Source of the DNA: Strigamia acuminata
Lineage: Eukaryota; Arthropoda; Chilopoda; Geophilomorpha; Linotaeniidae
DNA length: 64,000 nucleotides
NCBI GenBank assembly: GCA_949358305.1
Contig: OX442318.1
Span: forward strand, 10,398,517 to 10,462,516
Direction of reading: 5' to 3'
Part shown: piece after piece, positions 33,601-44,497 of the stretch
How positions within the stretch are numbered: the first letter of the stretch is position 1
Layout: every line of letters begins with the position of its first letter
Made by a program: the position numbers and the translations under genes
The notes under the pieces: generated by a model
Told to the model about the DNA's origin: nothing
What the model saw: the letters and a program-made list of their open reading frames with translations, nothing else
Database searches by the model: none

Positions 33601-35168
33601 AAGTGGTGGCCGAGACGCTCGTCGAGGTTTCGGAGGCGCCGGAAGCGGAGAGCGCGACCAAGAAGCCGGCGTGCGAGTACACGTCGCCCGTGGACGAGTC
33701 GCGGCGGCGCTTCGAGTCGGAAATCGGGCGCGACATCCTGCACGAGCGCAAAATGAAGCTGGAGTTGTCGAAGATCCAAGTTGAGCAGCGCAACGTGGGT
33801 CAGGCAAGCGATGCGAAGCTGACCGCCCTCGAGTGGGTGAAATTTCCTCGTGGATCCGAATTCACTAAGGTCAAAATAGCGACGATCGTGCACGACACGT
33901 CTCCGCAACTGGAGGAAGTGGAGTACCGACGGGTGCGCGCGTCGCAGGAGCCGCAGAGCGAAGAGGCCAAGCGCAACTCGGAGCCCATCCCGCAGCGGGT
34001 CGTCGAGAACGGCTCGGCCGAGCGCAAGAGGCACTCGGAGCCGCAGATGAGGGCGCAGGCGCAGGCGACGCCGCCCGACCGCAAGGCGAGCGTCAAAGAA
34101 CTGCTGTCCAAGTTCGAGGCCACCTCGCCCGTCGAGACGCCCAAGACGGCCCTCGCGGAGTCTCCGAACGCCGCCAAGCCGCCCGTGGCGCCGCCTCATC
34201 TGCACAAGAGCTCGAGTTGCTCGCTGAAGAGCCCGGAGAAGAGCGTGTGCGAGTTGGAGCCGCAGAGCCTGCACCTGTCGTTCGTGGCCGACGCGGCCAA
34301 GAAGGAGTGGGGGCCCGCGAACGACGAGATGACGGAGTCGGCGCGCAGGGAGCGCATCGACAGGTACAAGGAGGAGCGGCGCGCGCAGCTGAGGGAGAAG
34401 ATTCGTTCGGACAGCTTCCGGATGAGTCAGGACGAGAAGAACGAGCTGGTGGCGCGGCGCAAGACCAAGACGAGCAGCGTGGCCGACGACGGGGACGGGG
34501 ACGACGCCGTGATCGTGTCGTACGGCTCGCTGAGGAAGACGCGCATTCCGGACGCGCCGGCTCCACTCGCGCTGCACGGAGACAGTCTGACGCGAAGCGG
34601 CCGCCGGAGCTCAGCGAGCGCCGGTGAAACGGGGAGTTTGATCAACGCATCGCCTTCCAGGTCCAAGCGACTGTCGGCCGACAAGCCGCGGCTAAAGTGG
34701 CCGCCGAGCGAACAGAACGACGATCTGCCGCTGCGATCGCTGCCCGGGAGACGCAGTTTGCGTCTGCCGGGCGAAAGCGAGGCCAAGGAGGGTCCGACTA
34801 AAGTCCTGCGACGAAGGGGGAGCTTAGTTGGATCCAGGGAGTTGGGGGAGAAGGCGGGGGAGCGCAGGGGGGTGGCGAGGAACGAGTTTTCGAGGCCCAA
34901 AGTGATTAGTTGTCCGTCGGAGGGCGTTTTGATTAAGAAGAGCGGGTTGGTGTCGCCAAAGAAGATTCGCGACGTGGCGGCCATGTTTGAGAAGGAGGCG
35001 GGCAAGTGTGGGGTGAAGGGGGGGCCGGCGAAGGGAGCTGTGAAGGCTGGGGGTGTGGGTGGGGGACCGCGGGTTATTGCTACGCGGGCGAGGTATTTGC
35101 CGCAAGGGGGCGATAAGTCGGACCAAAATGGACATGGGAAAGCTAATCAATATTTGTCTGCGGTGTGA
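24634..35168 (+). CDS. ARHGAP32: PX-SH3-RhoGAP protein, ARHGAP32/33 (RICS/TCGAP) family, 14 exons, 1604 aa
   Basis: GTPase-activating protein for Rho-family GTPases (CDC42/RAC/RHOA in vertebrates), membrane-targeted by PX. Exons: 24634-24734, 24919-25027, 25922-25989, 26098-26182, 26873-27100, 27580-27672, 28176-28298, 28471-28636, 29389-29538, 30152-30399, 30472-30802, 31651-31982, 32052-32181, 32518-35168; all phases agree. Seen: FPKLDECAHFHYE before PX, PX about 122-265 (SWVVRRTYDNFCLLDERLHQ), SH3 about 270-322 (DMISVIDMPP..WWRGKKG..GFFPCECVEVI), RhoGAP about 370-560 with arginine finger R397 in GIYRLSG and the KMYFRELPNPLL block. The last exon (883 codons) is disordered, GC-rich, acidic then basic, starting with HDSYFELA as in vertebrate RICS. 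The first three exons are supported by phase only. Whether it is orthologous to ARHGAP32 or 33 cannot be told here. Confidence 0.9.
26279..26451. mobile_element. pogo/Tc1-type MITE with TA target duplication
   Basis: The left end CAGTCGAAACTCTTTATAACG and the inverse right end (CGTTATAAAGCGTTTAGACTG) are flanked by TA on both sides. Several TTCGTTATA(A/T) motifs repeat inside. CAGTCGAAACTC..TATAACGA ends are typical of pogo-like elements in invertebrates (family knowledge). Located in intron 4 of the RhoGAP gene. Confidence 0.8.
26476..26619. mobile_element. MITE with TACCGTATTGA(T/C)GC ends
   Basis: TACCGTATTGATGCACTTTT at 26476 is matched imperfectly in inverse by AAAAGCGCGTCAATACGATA ending at 26619. 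The interior repeats AAGGG(C/T)ATG(C/T)C. Same intron as the pogo-like element, 25 bp further on. Confidence 0.55.
26663..26814. mobile_element. MITE with TGTATTCCTT ends
   Basis: TGTATTCCTTCGAATAAGAGC near 26663 has an inverse counterpart GCTCTTAATGGAAGGAATACA ending at 26814. The ATAAGAGC / CTTATTCG motifs echo the element at 1355-1652. Third element in the 690-nt intron 4. Confidence 0.55.
29048..29108. repeat. (ATTTT)n microsatellite
   Basis: A run of about twelve TTTTA pentamers in RhoGAP intron 8, interrupted only at the end. Confidence 0.95.
29735..30090. repeat. 31-bp minisatellite, RhoGAP intron 9
   Basis: About eleven copies of a 31-bp unit made of TGACAAAATTACGTGAAAAT and TGGTGTAAATA; one copy is shortened. 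Confidence 0.95.
30865..31535. repeat. 41-bp then 31/33-bp minisatellite, RhoGAP intron 11
   Basis: It opens with about two 41-bp units (AGTCTTATTTCAATATAATT, TCAATGATTTTCACTGATTTT) and continues with some eighteen units of TTCAGTGATTTTTATTGATT + TATATCAGATT (31 bp) and a 33-bp variant with two extra T. Higher-order blocks of several units are themselves repeated. Confidence 0.93.
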
Positions 35169-36313
35169 TTGATTGGTGGGATTTTGTAAATTGTTATTAT
35201 ATCTGATATTATTATTTTTTTTTAATTTATTATTTTTTTTTTTTTTGCTATTTGTGGCAGCGTTTTTGTGTTTTTAAGTGCTATCTTCCATTTTGATGTT
35301 GTTGTTTTTTTAAAAGGGGAAATTGTTTTTTTTTAATTTTGTGTTTTGAGCGAATGATTGACTGTTGGGATGTTTGTTTGACTGTGTTTTTGCACTTATT
35401 TTGATGTATCATGTACATACTTTGTATATTGCCATTTGCCAATGAACCGAGGGTTTTTTTTTGTTTTTTATTTTGTCTTTTTTTTTGTTTTTTGTACAAA
35501 TTTATTTATAAAGTGAATAGTAATATAATTTTTTTTTTCTCGTATGATTGTTTTTGTTATTTTTTAAGTGCTATTATTATTAAATACACATTAAATGATG
35601 GTATTCACAAAAAATATTATTTTTTTGTTCGAGTTTTTGGTGTTTACGCCAAAGTGAGGATTTTATGCCGATTGCTGAACATGCGCACAAACAAAAAATC
35701 AATTTAAATGCACTTTTTCTAAATTTTTATGGTTTTTTTTCATTTTTTTCATTAGTTTTTGGACATTTTTGCACATACTTCATCAGATTTTGGTTATTTT
35801 TGCACTTTTTTCAACTTTTTTTGCTCATTTCTGCACTTAATTCATCAGTTTTTGGTCATTTTTGAACTTTGTTAATCGATTTTGGTCATTTTTACATTAA
35901 AATGTGATTTTATACGACTAAAAAGTACATTTTTATGCCTAAAACTGCATTTTTTTGCCGTTGTTTATTTGATTTTCTCACACATGCATAATGCGGATGA
36001 CATTAAAAAAAATCCTCGTTCACTTCACGCTAATTACAATGGAAAAAACTCAATATTATGCAATGCCATGTCGAGCGGGAAGTGTGTGCACATCGATTGG
36101 ATCGTGACGCAAGGGCCATAGATGCTATCTTGCATTTAATTACTAATCATCGATACGGTTGGGAGTGAAGACACGCGACGCGAGGCCAACAGCATGAAAA
36201 CTCTAAACAACAACTTGCACGAAAGCAACGAAACAAATCAGTCCACAACACCAACACCAAACACCCAAAAAAAAAACTACTTCAAACATTTAATTTAAAT
36301 CGAACCAACACTT
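35169..36313. other. RhoGAP 3' UTR and AT-rich spacer
   Basis: T-rich sequence, probably the RhoGAP 3' UTR to about 35600 (AAATACACATTAAATG-like end), then a degenerate T-rich repeat around TTTTTGGTCATTTTTGCAC (35750-35900). No gene seen. The leader of the next gene lies in the last 200 bp. Confidence 0.55.
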
Positions 36314-39300
36314 ATGACGTACAAAAGGAAAAATGCAACTCAACCACTGCCCAGGTATGCACAAATCTTGCCCAATTTGATTTGCAGTGCAGAAAAGCCA
36401 CCCAAAAGACTCCCCACAGTTTTAAACTGCAATTTTTCCTCGAGAAATTTAGGGAATTCCCTCGGAGGTCAGGTCATTTCGTCGCCGATGGTTTCGTAGT
36501 CTTAGTGCTCAAAAATCTTTTTTTTAAATAATTTTTTTGGTGGGTCATTTCGTCGCCGCTCCTTTCGTTGCCGGTCATTTCGTCGTTTATTGTCGAGGAA
36601 ATATTTCCTTGTTTGTCTTTGTTTCGTGTTTTTATTCTGGAACATATCTACGGTGTAAAAACAGAATTGTAGCGGCAAAGTTTAACGGTAACCTCGCTCT
36701 TACAGGTTGGAAATTCCAGTGGAGCATGAAGCATTACGCGAAGAAACTCCACCTGATCTGAAGGGGGCTCACTATCCACATTTACCGAGAGTTGGCCAGA
36801 GTAATGGGTAAAAGGAATGTTTACGTACTTTAAGTGTTAAGTGTATTTGTATTTTAAAAACACTCGGGAGACCACATGCAGCGTGACCATGTAAAGTGAT
36901 TCATGGTTGAATCATTCGATACCATGGTAACCGTATGTTTGTGAGCAGAAAACATTTAATGGGGTTCGTATTGATTTAATGCTTATGCATTGAAGGGAAA
37001 ATAATTGGTATTTCACAGATGTTCAGGTTTCTGCGCGTGTTACAGTACGCCTACTGTATTCAATGAAGAATTAGCACTACTAGTTAACGAGAGTTTATGT
37101 TCTTGTACTACAAGCTATTGTACTATAAGCTATTACTTGAAATTGAGTGGTCAAACGAAATTCCCGCACAAATCTCGCTACAATTTATTCATACACAATT
37201 TATTCTTGCAGAATATATTTATGCACAATGACAAATTATTCATGCACAATGACAATTTATTCGTGCACAATGACAAATTATTTGTGCACCATTTACAATT
37301 TATTCGTGCACAACGACAATTTACAATTTATTTGTGCACAATGACAATTTATTCTTGCACAATGACAATTTATTCCTGCACAATGACAATTTATTCCTGC
37401 ACAATGACAATTTATTCCTGCACAATGACAATTTATTCCTGCACAATGACAATTTATTCCTGCATTGCTAGCTTATTGCAACAACTTTACTCCCTAGAAG
37501 TGACATTAATAAATAAATAAATAAATAACTACCCGTCAACATGTACGCAAGAAGAAGAATTTTTCCGGTCCCCCGGTGGGTCGGGGGGGCTAAGCAACTG
37601 CTTATTTTGCTTATTTATTTATTTATTTATTTACGGAAACACACTCTAATGGAGTAATTACAAGGAAAGAGAATTAAACAGTTTGCTGGCTAAGAAAGTA
37701 GCTGCCGACATGCCTATGCAGGTGACGGCAGTGGAAGCGACATAAGGGCCGACCATTTGTGGTGCTTTGTTTACCCAGAAGCTGACCCACGCTTGTTTGT
37801 TGTTTGCAGCATTCCTTCAGATGAGGAGGAGGTTCTGACGTTACTTCCTGCTATTGGCGAACCTCATCCATACCCATACTACATCAGCGCTAGTGTGAAT
37901 TTGCGCACTAACAATTTCGACTCAATTCTAGTGATTCCTTCCGAACCCGAAACCCCCGTCAGCTTAACCCACGACAACACCGACCATAAAGTAATTTAAT
38001 TAGTTGAAAGGTGCAGCTTTAACGCACTTCTATATTGGCAATACTATTGCTTAGGTGAGTTCTCACGCTGGGCAAAAGGAGGGTAAAGTATCTGAAGATT
38101 TGGCTGTAGAGAAACTTCACCAACAGTTTGTGGAATCAAATGCTGCTCATAGTGCAACCAGCAGCAGCAACAGTAATGACAATAGTGATGAGGTAGGAAG
38201 TCATTTGTACGATTTTGTATTTGCCAATAAACTTAAACCAATGATTACTATGCAAGGCAAAGCCGGTAGAAGAGGATGAGAATGCTAGAGGGATTTTAGA
38301 TGGGGTAATGTGTGTGGTGCAATATTAATTTCACCTAGATACAAATTGATGAATTGTCTTTTAGCCTATTGAAGATGAAGACTTGGAATGGCTTTGGCCA
38401 GAACTTGATGTTCATGTTAGAAATGTTGTGTGGACTATAATAGAGGAAAGAATGAGATTATTGCCTGAATTAAAACCAGATGAGGTATACTAAAACAGTT
38501 GTCGAAAAAGCTAGTATAAATTATACAACTGGCTTTTGGGATCCATTTTAGGCCGGCAAAATAACAACTAAGCTTGATGAACAACAACAAACAGCCCTCT
38601 ACAGAAGAGGTTTTAAAAGAAACTACTTCCATGATGACTCCTGCCTAAATAGTAAGTACCAACAGCTGCAAGTGGAGCGCAATAAGCTCACACAGCATGT
38701 ATAATACAGTAATTCCCCTATATCGAGGGGGGGACCCAAAAATAACCAGAATTCTCTTCTAGAGGGCAGGCCTTTTCTAATACAGTCGTGGTCATAAACC
38801 CATGATTGTGCGACATCATTTAAATGTCAATTTGTTACAACTTATCAGTGAGTTACAGGCTTCGCCCGCTATATGAGTGTTCTAGGAACTGATGTGCGTC
38901 AGTCTACCTTCTGTAGTTGTTGCGAGGTTCTGCTTTCGACTTCGGTGAATTTTCTTCGGAGATCATGTCAAAGCGGTTTGCCTTTATTGTAATTTTGTTT
39001 CCTAATGCAGCCTCTCATAACAACTTCCGGAAGAGAATTTCGGTTATTGTACGATAGTTTTGTCACTTATGGAATTAAAAATCCGTTGTTTCTAACTCCT
39101 TCAGGTGTATCTCTACATACAATGATCAGTGAACTTCATTACTTGACTATTCAAGACAAACTTATGCGAAATGTTGCCCTTAAACAACTTCAAGATGGAG
39201 TCATATCGCAACAAGTAAAGCAAAATTTGATGGTACCAGCGAGATCCAATGGTTAAATTTGTTATTTAGATAGCAGATATGATATTGGATGCCTCCCTGA

Positions 39301-39368
39301 AACAAGTTGACTTGGAAGTGACAAAACTGGAGGATGAAGAGAGGAAAGCTATGCCAGAAAGGGTCTAG
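36314..39368 (+). CDS. Uncharacterised acidic protein, 9 exons, 365 aa
   Basis: I do not recognise the family. Exons: 36314-36354, 36706-36807, 37810-37990, 38055-38192, 38257-38304, 38365-38484, 38552-38698, 39011-39232, 39270-39368; nine borders agree in phase and give 1098 nt with stop. Seen: N-terminus MTYKRKNATQPLPRLE, a GAHYPHLPRV block, SDEEEVLTLLPAIGEPHPYP, a Ser/Asn-rich acidic linker (SSSNSNDNSDE), then a helical half with DEDLEWLWPELDVHVRNVVW, EERMRLLPELKP, LYRRGFKRNYF, SGREFRLLYDSFVTYG and a charged coiled C-terminus ending EERKAMPERV. No signal peptide or membrane span. Exon 5 (48 nt) is the weakest call: exon 4 can alternatively read through into a different frame (VGSHLYDFVFANKLK..) that ends at a stop at 38278. 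AATAAA-like signals follow at 39447-39470. Convergent with the cystine-rich peptide gene. Confidence 0.7.
36470..36600. repeat. Short repeats of GTCATTTCGTCG
   Basis: GTCATTTCGTCG occurs three times (near 36474, 36544 and 36573) with related TTTCGT(T/A)G motifs between, in intron 1 of the uncharacterised gene. Origin unknown; perhaps the end of a degraded mobile element. Confidence 0.6.
37190..37465. repeat. 21-bp tandem repeat
   Basis: About a dozen units of ACAATGACAATTTATTCCTGC and variants, in intron 2 of the uncharacterised gene. 21 is a multiple of 3, so the array is open in several frames but is intronic. Confidence 0.93.
37500..37760. other. Possible retroelement-type remnant
   Basis: An (AATA)n tail, a GC-rich block (GGTCCCCCGGTGGGTCGGGGG) and an inverse (TTTA)n tract lie within 150 bp, between the 21-bp array and the next exon. 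This could be a 3' fragment of a non-LTR element, but no reverse-transcriptase coding is visible. Low certainty. Confidence 0.25.
38783..39009 (+). mobile_element. Truncated Tc1/mariner-like element in an intron
   Basis: After a TA, CAGTCGTGGTCATAAACC resembles a Tc1-type terminal repeat, and an ATG 180 bp in (ATGTCAAAGCGG) resembles a transposase start, but the sequence runs directly into the acceptor of exon 8 of the host gene and no opposite end is seen. Ends resemble the MITE at 3894-4049. Confidence 0.45.
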
Positions 39369-39527
39369 TTCGAAGTTCTAGCTGCATTTAGTAAAACTGC
39401 TTGTGCCTTTTGATTTTGCCAAGTCATGTATTATAATGGCAAGGTATAAATAAATACATGACAAATAAATTGTATTACATTTTTTTGTTATCATTTTTAT
39501 TATAATTCAGTGGACATTGTGGTTAAT

Positions 39528-39776
39528 TTAAGCAGTTCTGCAGAACATTCCAGGTGTTCCATCAGCAGATTTACAAGTTGGTGCTGTTTCACAGCAATCT
39601 TCAGTTTTGGTGCATTCCAGGCCTTCACAACTGAATTAAAAGTTAAATATTTTTGTAATAAGTAATGCAGGAATAAAGATTAGTTTTTAAACATACCCAC
39701 CAAATCCTGCAATTATATAATCACTCATTGTAACAATATTGATGACAGTTAAAAACACAATGCAAACCATCAACAT
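39528..39776 (-). CDS. Small secreted cystine-rich (knottin-like) peptide precursor, 2 exons, 60 aa
   Basis: Minus-strand exons 39776-39697 and 39630-39528, joined by a GTATGT...TTCAG intron of 66 nt, phases agree (183 nt with stop). Residues 1 to about 25 are a hydrophobic signal peptide (start MLMVCIVFLTV). The mature part has exactly six cysteines with spacing C-x4-C-x5-C-C-x5-C-x10-C, the order typical of inhibitor-cystine-knot peptides (defence peptides, protease or channel inhibitors, toxins). The two adjacent central cysteines are the hallmark. An AATAAAA lies downstream on the minus strand (near 39500). Function is unknown; nothing shows that it is a toxin. The gene converges on the uncharacterised gene, 160 bp between stops. 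Confidence 0.7.
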
Positions 39777-40179
39777 GACTTATTTTTAGAAGAAAATGAA
39801 ATTTACGATAAAAAAGGTTTGGTTTATCTTATTGTAAGAACAGTTTTAATTATTCACGGCAATAATTATGTATTTATATTACAGGATTTGATTTAATGTG
39901 GGGGATCTATTTTCATTTTTATGTTCAAACAGGTTCAAACATGTTTCGCGCCAAATCTAACATTGAAGGATTCGTTCTGTTGCTAACGCCTCCCGATCGG
40001 AATCGCAGCGAAATTGATTTACATTTACGTTTAGCTGATTTTTAGCGTACTTATTACATAAAAAAATGTTTTGAAAATATTATGCAATTCGAATTTACCA
40101 AACTTTAATTAAAATCGGGTAAACTATTCGAATTTTTCCGCGTTGATTTCGCCGAGGGGTGCGACAATCAGAATCTGCT

Positions 40180-40405
40180 TGTCAGAGATTCGAATCTTCT
40201 TTGGGATTCGAAAGATTCGGATGGGATTCGGAAAGATTCGGAAAGATTCGGGGGATTCGGCTGGGATTCGGGGGGATTCGGATAGATTCGGGGGATTCGG
40301 GGGGGATTCGAATGAGATTCGGGGAGATTCGGATGGGATTCGGTGGGATTCGGCGGGATTCGGTGGGATTCGGCGGGATTCGGATGGGATTCAGAAAGAT
40401 TCATA
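40180..40405. repeat. GATTCGG-rich short tandem repeat, block 1
   Basis: About twenty irregular 10-11 bp units of the type GGGATTCGGAT / GGGGGATTCGG. The same word recurs in the second block 350 bp downstream. Confidence 0.9.
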
Positions 40406-40754
40406 TGATTTTTTTCAAATAAATTTAGTGAAGTGGGAATGTTTTTTAATTTTAATTTTAACTCTTAGTGAAATGTGGTAAAATACGAGGTAAAATAGCA
40501 CGCAATCAAATGCAATCACAATTGCGAACAATGATGAATTCCGGGCTCGATTCCGGGATTAATTTGAAGTTCGCGCTAAATCGTAAATGCGCATGCGCAG
40601 ATACCGCGCAGCGAGGTGCGCAGGTATAATTTCTTCCGATGATGATTTTACGGACAATTTCAAGGACAATTTCAAGGAAGTTTCTTGTAAAAATATTATT
40701 ACATTTTTTAATCATAAATTTTGTTTTTATTTTTCTCGATTTGTATACAACTTA

Positions 40755-40885
40755 AAGATTCGAGATTCGAAGATTCGGTGGGATTCGGAAAGATTCGGGT
40801 GGGATTCGGAAAGATTCGGGTGGGATTCGGAAAGATTCGGGTGGGATTCGGAAAGATTCGGGCGGGATTCGGAAGCCATTGTCAG
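40755..40885. repeat. GATTCGG-rich repeat, block 2 (21-bp units)
   Basis: Four to five regular 21-bp units GATTCGGGTGGGATTCGGAAA. Together with block 1 it brackets a 350-bp single-copy segment upstream of CHEK1. Confidence 0.92.
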
Positions 40886-41023
40886 AGATTCGGTCGAATG
40901 TCGCAACACCTGGTTTTAGAAACACCCAACATGGCAGACCAAAATTGGCGGTCTAATACATTTCATTTAGCCGTCTAAACTGCTACACCTCTCATTTCCC
41001 GTCTCTAAAATCACGTTTGAAAA

Positions 41024-43514
41024 ATGCCAATAGCCAACGAAGAGACGGAATTTGTCGAAGGATGGTACATCATGCAAACACTGGGCGAAGGGGCCTACGG
41101 AGAGTAAGAAAAACGATTAACTTGACAGAAATGACCGGGGTTTTATTCATTTAAAAATTTCAAATTCATTTCAGAGTGAAACTCGTCCTGAACAAGGAAA
41201 GCAGAGAAGTCGTGGCAATGAAAGTCATCAATTTACTACAGTTTCCTGACGCCGTGAAGCTAGTTCGCAAAGAAGTGAGTTTTATTTGACAGAAAAACTG
41301 CGAATTTTTTTAGTCGAAAAATTAAATTTTTATATTTTTTTGGTTTTTTAGATTTGTATCCATAGGATATTGCAACATCGCTACATTATTTCCTTCTTTG
41401 GCCACCGAAAAGAAGCGGATAAGGAGTATATCTTCCTTGAATACGCTCCTGGTGGTGAATTATTCGATAGAATTGGTAAAAAATATAAAAATAATGAAAT
41501 TTAAATTTGTGTAAATTTATTCGATGATTAATTTGCGTTTTTTATTCGATTTTTAGAGCCCGATTATGGAATGAGTTTGGCAATGGCGCAGAAATATTTC
41601 CGACAGCTTTTACTGGGTGTTGTAAGACTTAATTTAATTTTGTAGAAATTTTTAATTATAAATTTTTCTTTTTTTTCCAAGGAATATCTTCACGGTTTAG
41701 GGATCACTCATCGCGATTTGAAGCCGGAAAATTTACTACTAGATGATGAAGGTATATTTAAAAAATAATAATAATAATAATTTGAATTTTATTTATACTT
41801 TTTTTTTTTACTAACAGATAATCTTAAGATTTCGGATTTTGGAATGGCGACTTTGTTCCGTACGAAGGGAGTGGAGCGTTGGCTGACTGTGAGATGCGGT
41901 ACCATGCAGTATATAGCGCCGGAGATGTTAACCGGAAAATATTTGGGCGAATCGGTGGATATTTGGAGCATGGGCATCATTTTGGTCGTTCTTTTGTCTG
42001 GCGGTAAAATAAATGCGATGTTTGTAATCCAAGAAGTGTTTTTAATATTTTGTTTGTTTTGTAGAAGTCCCGTGGAATGTCGCATCCGAAGAGAACATGG
42101 AATACACCGATTGGAACAGTTTTATAATAACTAGATCTCCGTGGACTAAAATGACTACATTAGATTTAGGTGAGAAACGAGGTTTCTGAAATAATTTAAG
42201 TTATAAACCGATGTTAAATTAATATTTATGTTTAAAAATCAGTGAAAAATGAGCTAAAATTAATTTTTCTGTTAGAAAAATCAATGGAAAATGAATTTAA
42301 ATCAATTTTCTGTTAGAAAAATCAATGAAAAATGAAATTAAATCAATTTTCTGTTAGAAAAATCAATGAAAAATGAATTTAAATCAATTTTCTGTTAGAA
42401 AAATCAATGAAAAATGAATTTAAATCAATTTTCTGTTAGAAAAATCAATGAAAAATGAATTTAAATCAATTTTCTGTTAGAAAAATCATTGAAAAATGAA
42501 TTTAAATCAATTTTCTGTTAGAAAAATAAATAAAAAATGAATTTAAATCAATTTTTCTCTTAAAAATTAATTAATCCGTGAAAAACGAGCTTAATTCAAT
42601 TTTTCCTTTGACAAAATGTATTAAAATTAATTATTCTATTGGAAAATCAGTGATCAATGAATTTAAATCAATTTTTCTGTCTTAAAATAATTTATAATTT
42701 CAGCATTTCTTCGGAGAATCCTAACGGCCGATTACACCCAACGAATCACGTTAAAAGAAATGATGAACCACAAATGGGTAACCAAAATCAAAGAACTAGG
42801 TAAAACCTAACCAAAACCTCGACTGCCCAACCGCCAAACTCAACTAAACCGACTATTTCAGATCCCTCGGACAGCGTCGCTTCAGGTTCGGGACCCTTGA
42901 AGAGACTTCGCCCAACGCTCTACGCATCCCAGCCGACCACCGACGACGCCGACTCGCTGCGACTTTCCTACTCGCAACCGGAAGGCGCCTGCGCGTCGAA
43001 CAGCGCGCAAATTCCCTGCATTGCACCCGCAAGTTTCTCGCAACCCGACCAAATCCAGCTACTGAGCCAACCAAACACCAACTCGCAATCGCAGAACAAT
43101 TTGATGCAGAAATTGGTGAAACGGATGACGAGGTTTTTCGTGACGACGAACATCGAGGAAACCGTCGTCAAGTTGGAGGAGGTTTCGCAGAAGTTCAATT
43201 ATGGCTTCAAACGGAACTCGATCGGATTGGTGAGTTTTGTTTGAATAATTTTTGTTTGGAAATTTGAGTTGGATTGAGTTTTGTTTTGTTTTTAGGTGAC
43301 GTTTGCAACTAGGGATCGGCGAGACGTTCAACTCGTGTTCAAAGCGTCGATTCTCGAGATGCAAGGCGAGATTTTGGTCGATTTTCGCCTTTCCAAAGGA
43401 GACGGGCTCGAATTTAAGAGACATTTCCAGAAAATACGCGACCGTTTGGACAATATCATACCGAAAAATCCCATTCCAATGAACACGTCGGAGGAATCTC
43501 ATAAAACTGTTTAA
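41024..43514 (+). CDS. CHEK1: Checkpoint kinase 1, 10 exons, 470 aa
   Basis: Effector Ser/Thr kinase of the ATR pathway; phosphorylates CDC25 to stop the cell cycle after DNA damage or stalled replication. Exons: 41024-41103, 41175-41274, 41352-41475, 41557-41621, 41682-41751, 41818-42003, 42065-42169, 42704-42799, 42862-43229, 43296-43514. Seen: P-loop GEGAYGE, K43, HRDLKPEN (D135), DFG (D153), activation segment [21 protein letters not shown]. The linker (about 320-390) holds six SQ dipeptides, the ATR/ATM target type that activates CHK1. The C-terminal KA1 domain is clear: [10 protein letters not shown], then [17 protein letters not shown]. Length is near human (476). Intron 7 is a 41-bp minisatellite. 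H2AX lies 1 kb downstream, convergent. Confidence 0.97.
42230..42600. repeat. 41-bp minisatellite, CHEK1 intron 7
   Basis: About eight copies of a 41-bp unit: TTAGAAAAATCAATGAAAAA + TGAATTTAAATCAATTTTCTG. A5, A5, TTTAAA and T4 tracts sit almost exactly 10 bp apart. Confidence 0.95.
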
Positions 43515-43519
43515 AATAG

Positions 43520-44420
43520 TAACTTTTTTTTTTTAATATAATTTAATCACGAGAATAAAAAAATTTTATAAAGGAAATTTATTTATAAAATTTTATCCGA
43601 TAAAAACTCAAAATAGTATAAAATCTAATCAGAAATATCACGAAAAAGGAAAAAAAATGAAGAAAAAAGTGATAAATGTAAAAAAATGACTTGAAACAAT
43701 TTAAAAAATGACTTGAAACAATTTAAAAAATGTGGGACGAAACGTGAAAATCCATTTAAAAAAATGACGAAAAAAGTGAAAAAGAAATCGTTTAAAATGA
43801 CGAAAAAAGTGAAAAAGAAATCGTTTAAAATGACGAAATATATGAAAAACACAAAAAAATAACGGAATGAATTTTTTTCAGCAAATATTTAATCAGGACA
43901 AACAATTTAAAAAATGACAAAGTGTGAAAAACAATTTAAATAATGACGAAAAAAGTTAAAAAAAATCGTTTAAAATGACGAAGAATATGAAAAAATCGTT
44001 TAAATGACGAAATATATGAAAAACACAAAAAAATAACGAAATGAATTTTTTTCAGCAAATATTTAATCAGGACAAACAATTTAATCACGAGAATAAAAAA
44101 ATTTTATAAAAGAAATTTATTTATCAAATTTTATCCGATAAAAACTCAAAATAGTATCAATTTTAATAAAAAATATCACAAAAAAGGGGAAAAAAAAGAA
44201 GAAAAAAAAGTGATAAATGCAAATAAATGACGTAAAACAATTTAAAAAATGTGGGACGAAACGTGAAAATTTATTTTAAAAATTACGAAAAAAGTGAAAA
44301 AAAATCGTTTAAAATAACGAAAAATATGAAAAAATCGTCTAAAATGACGAAATATATGAAAAACGCAAAAAAATAACGAAATGAATTTTTTTCAGCAAAT
44401 ATTTAATCAGGACAATACTA
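43520..44420. repeat. Duplicated A-rich block between CHEK1 and H2AX
   Basis: A segment starting ATCACGAGAATAAAAAAATT at about 43546 recurs at about 44085, so roughly 540 bp are duplicated with drift. A marker, TTTTTTTCAGCAAATATTTA, occurs three times (about 43869, 44045, 44387). Inside are shorter units of about 33 bp built on GACGAAAAAAGTGAAAAA. The two copies probably provide 3' ends for the convergent genes; no coding sequence. Confidence 0.85.
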
Positions 44421-44497
44421 TGAAAACACAAAATGATAAGTTAATCATGCAACAAACACGAAAATGAAACATTATAATAACAATGGCTGTTCAGTGT

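Larger units (their letters stand above)
39777..41023. other. Spacer between the cystine-rich peptide gene and CHEK1
   Basis: Promoter side of both genes. Contains two GATTCGG-rich repeat blocks described separately. Just before CHEK1 the start is preceded by AAAA (AAAAATG). No other gene seen; frames through the repeats are by-products. Confidence 0.55.

Noticed and set aside
32733-34577. 614-codon minus-strand open frame and other long frames opposite the RhoGAP last exon
   Set aside because: Shadow of a GC-rich coding exon; composition is Arg/Leu/His-rich and there is no family signal.
37005-37520. Frame of repeated IYSCTMT units
   Set aside because: A 21-bp tandem repeat inside intron 2 of the uncharacterised gene, open only because 21 is divisible by 3.
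44430-44497. Histone 3' stem-loop after H2AX
   Set aside because: No GGYYCTTYTHARRRCC-like hairpin on the minus strand in this interval.
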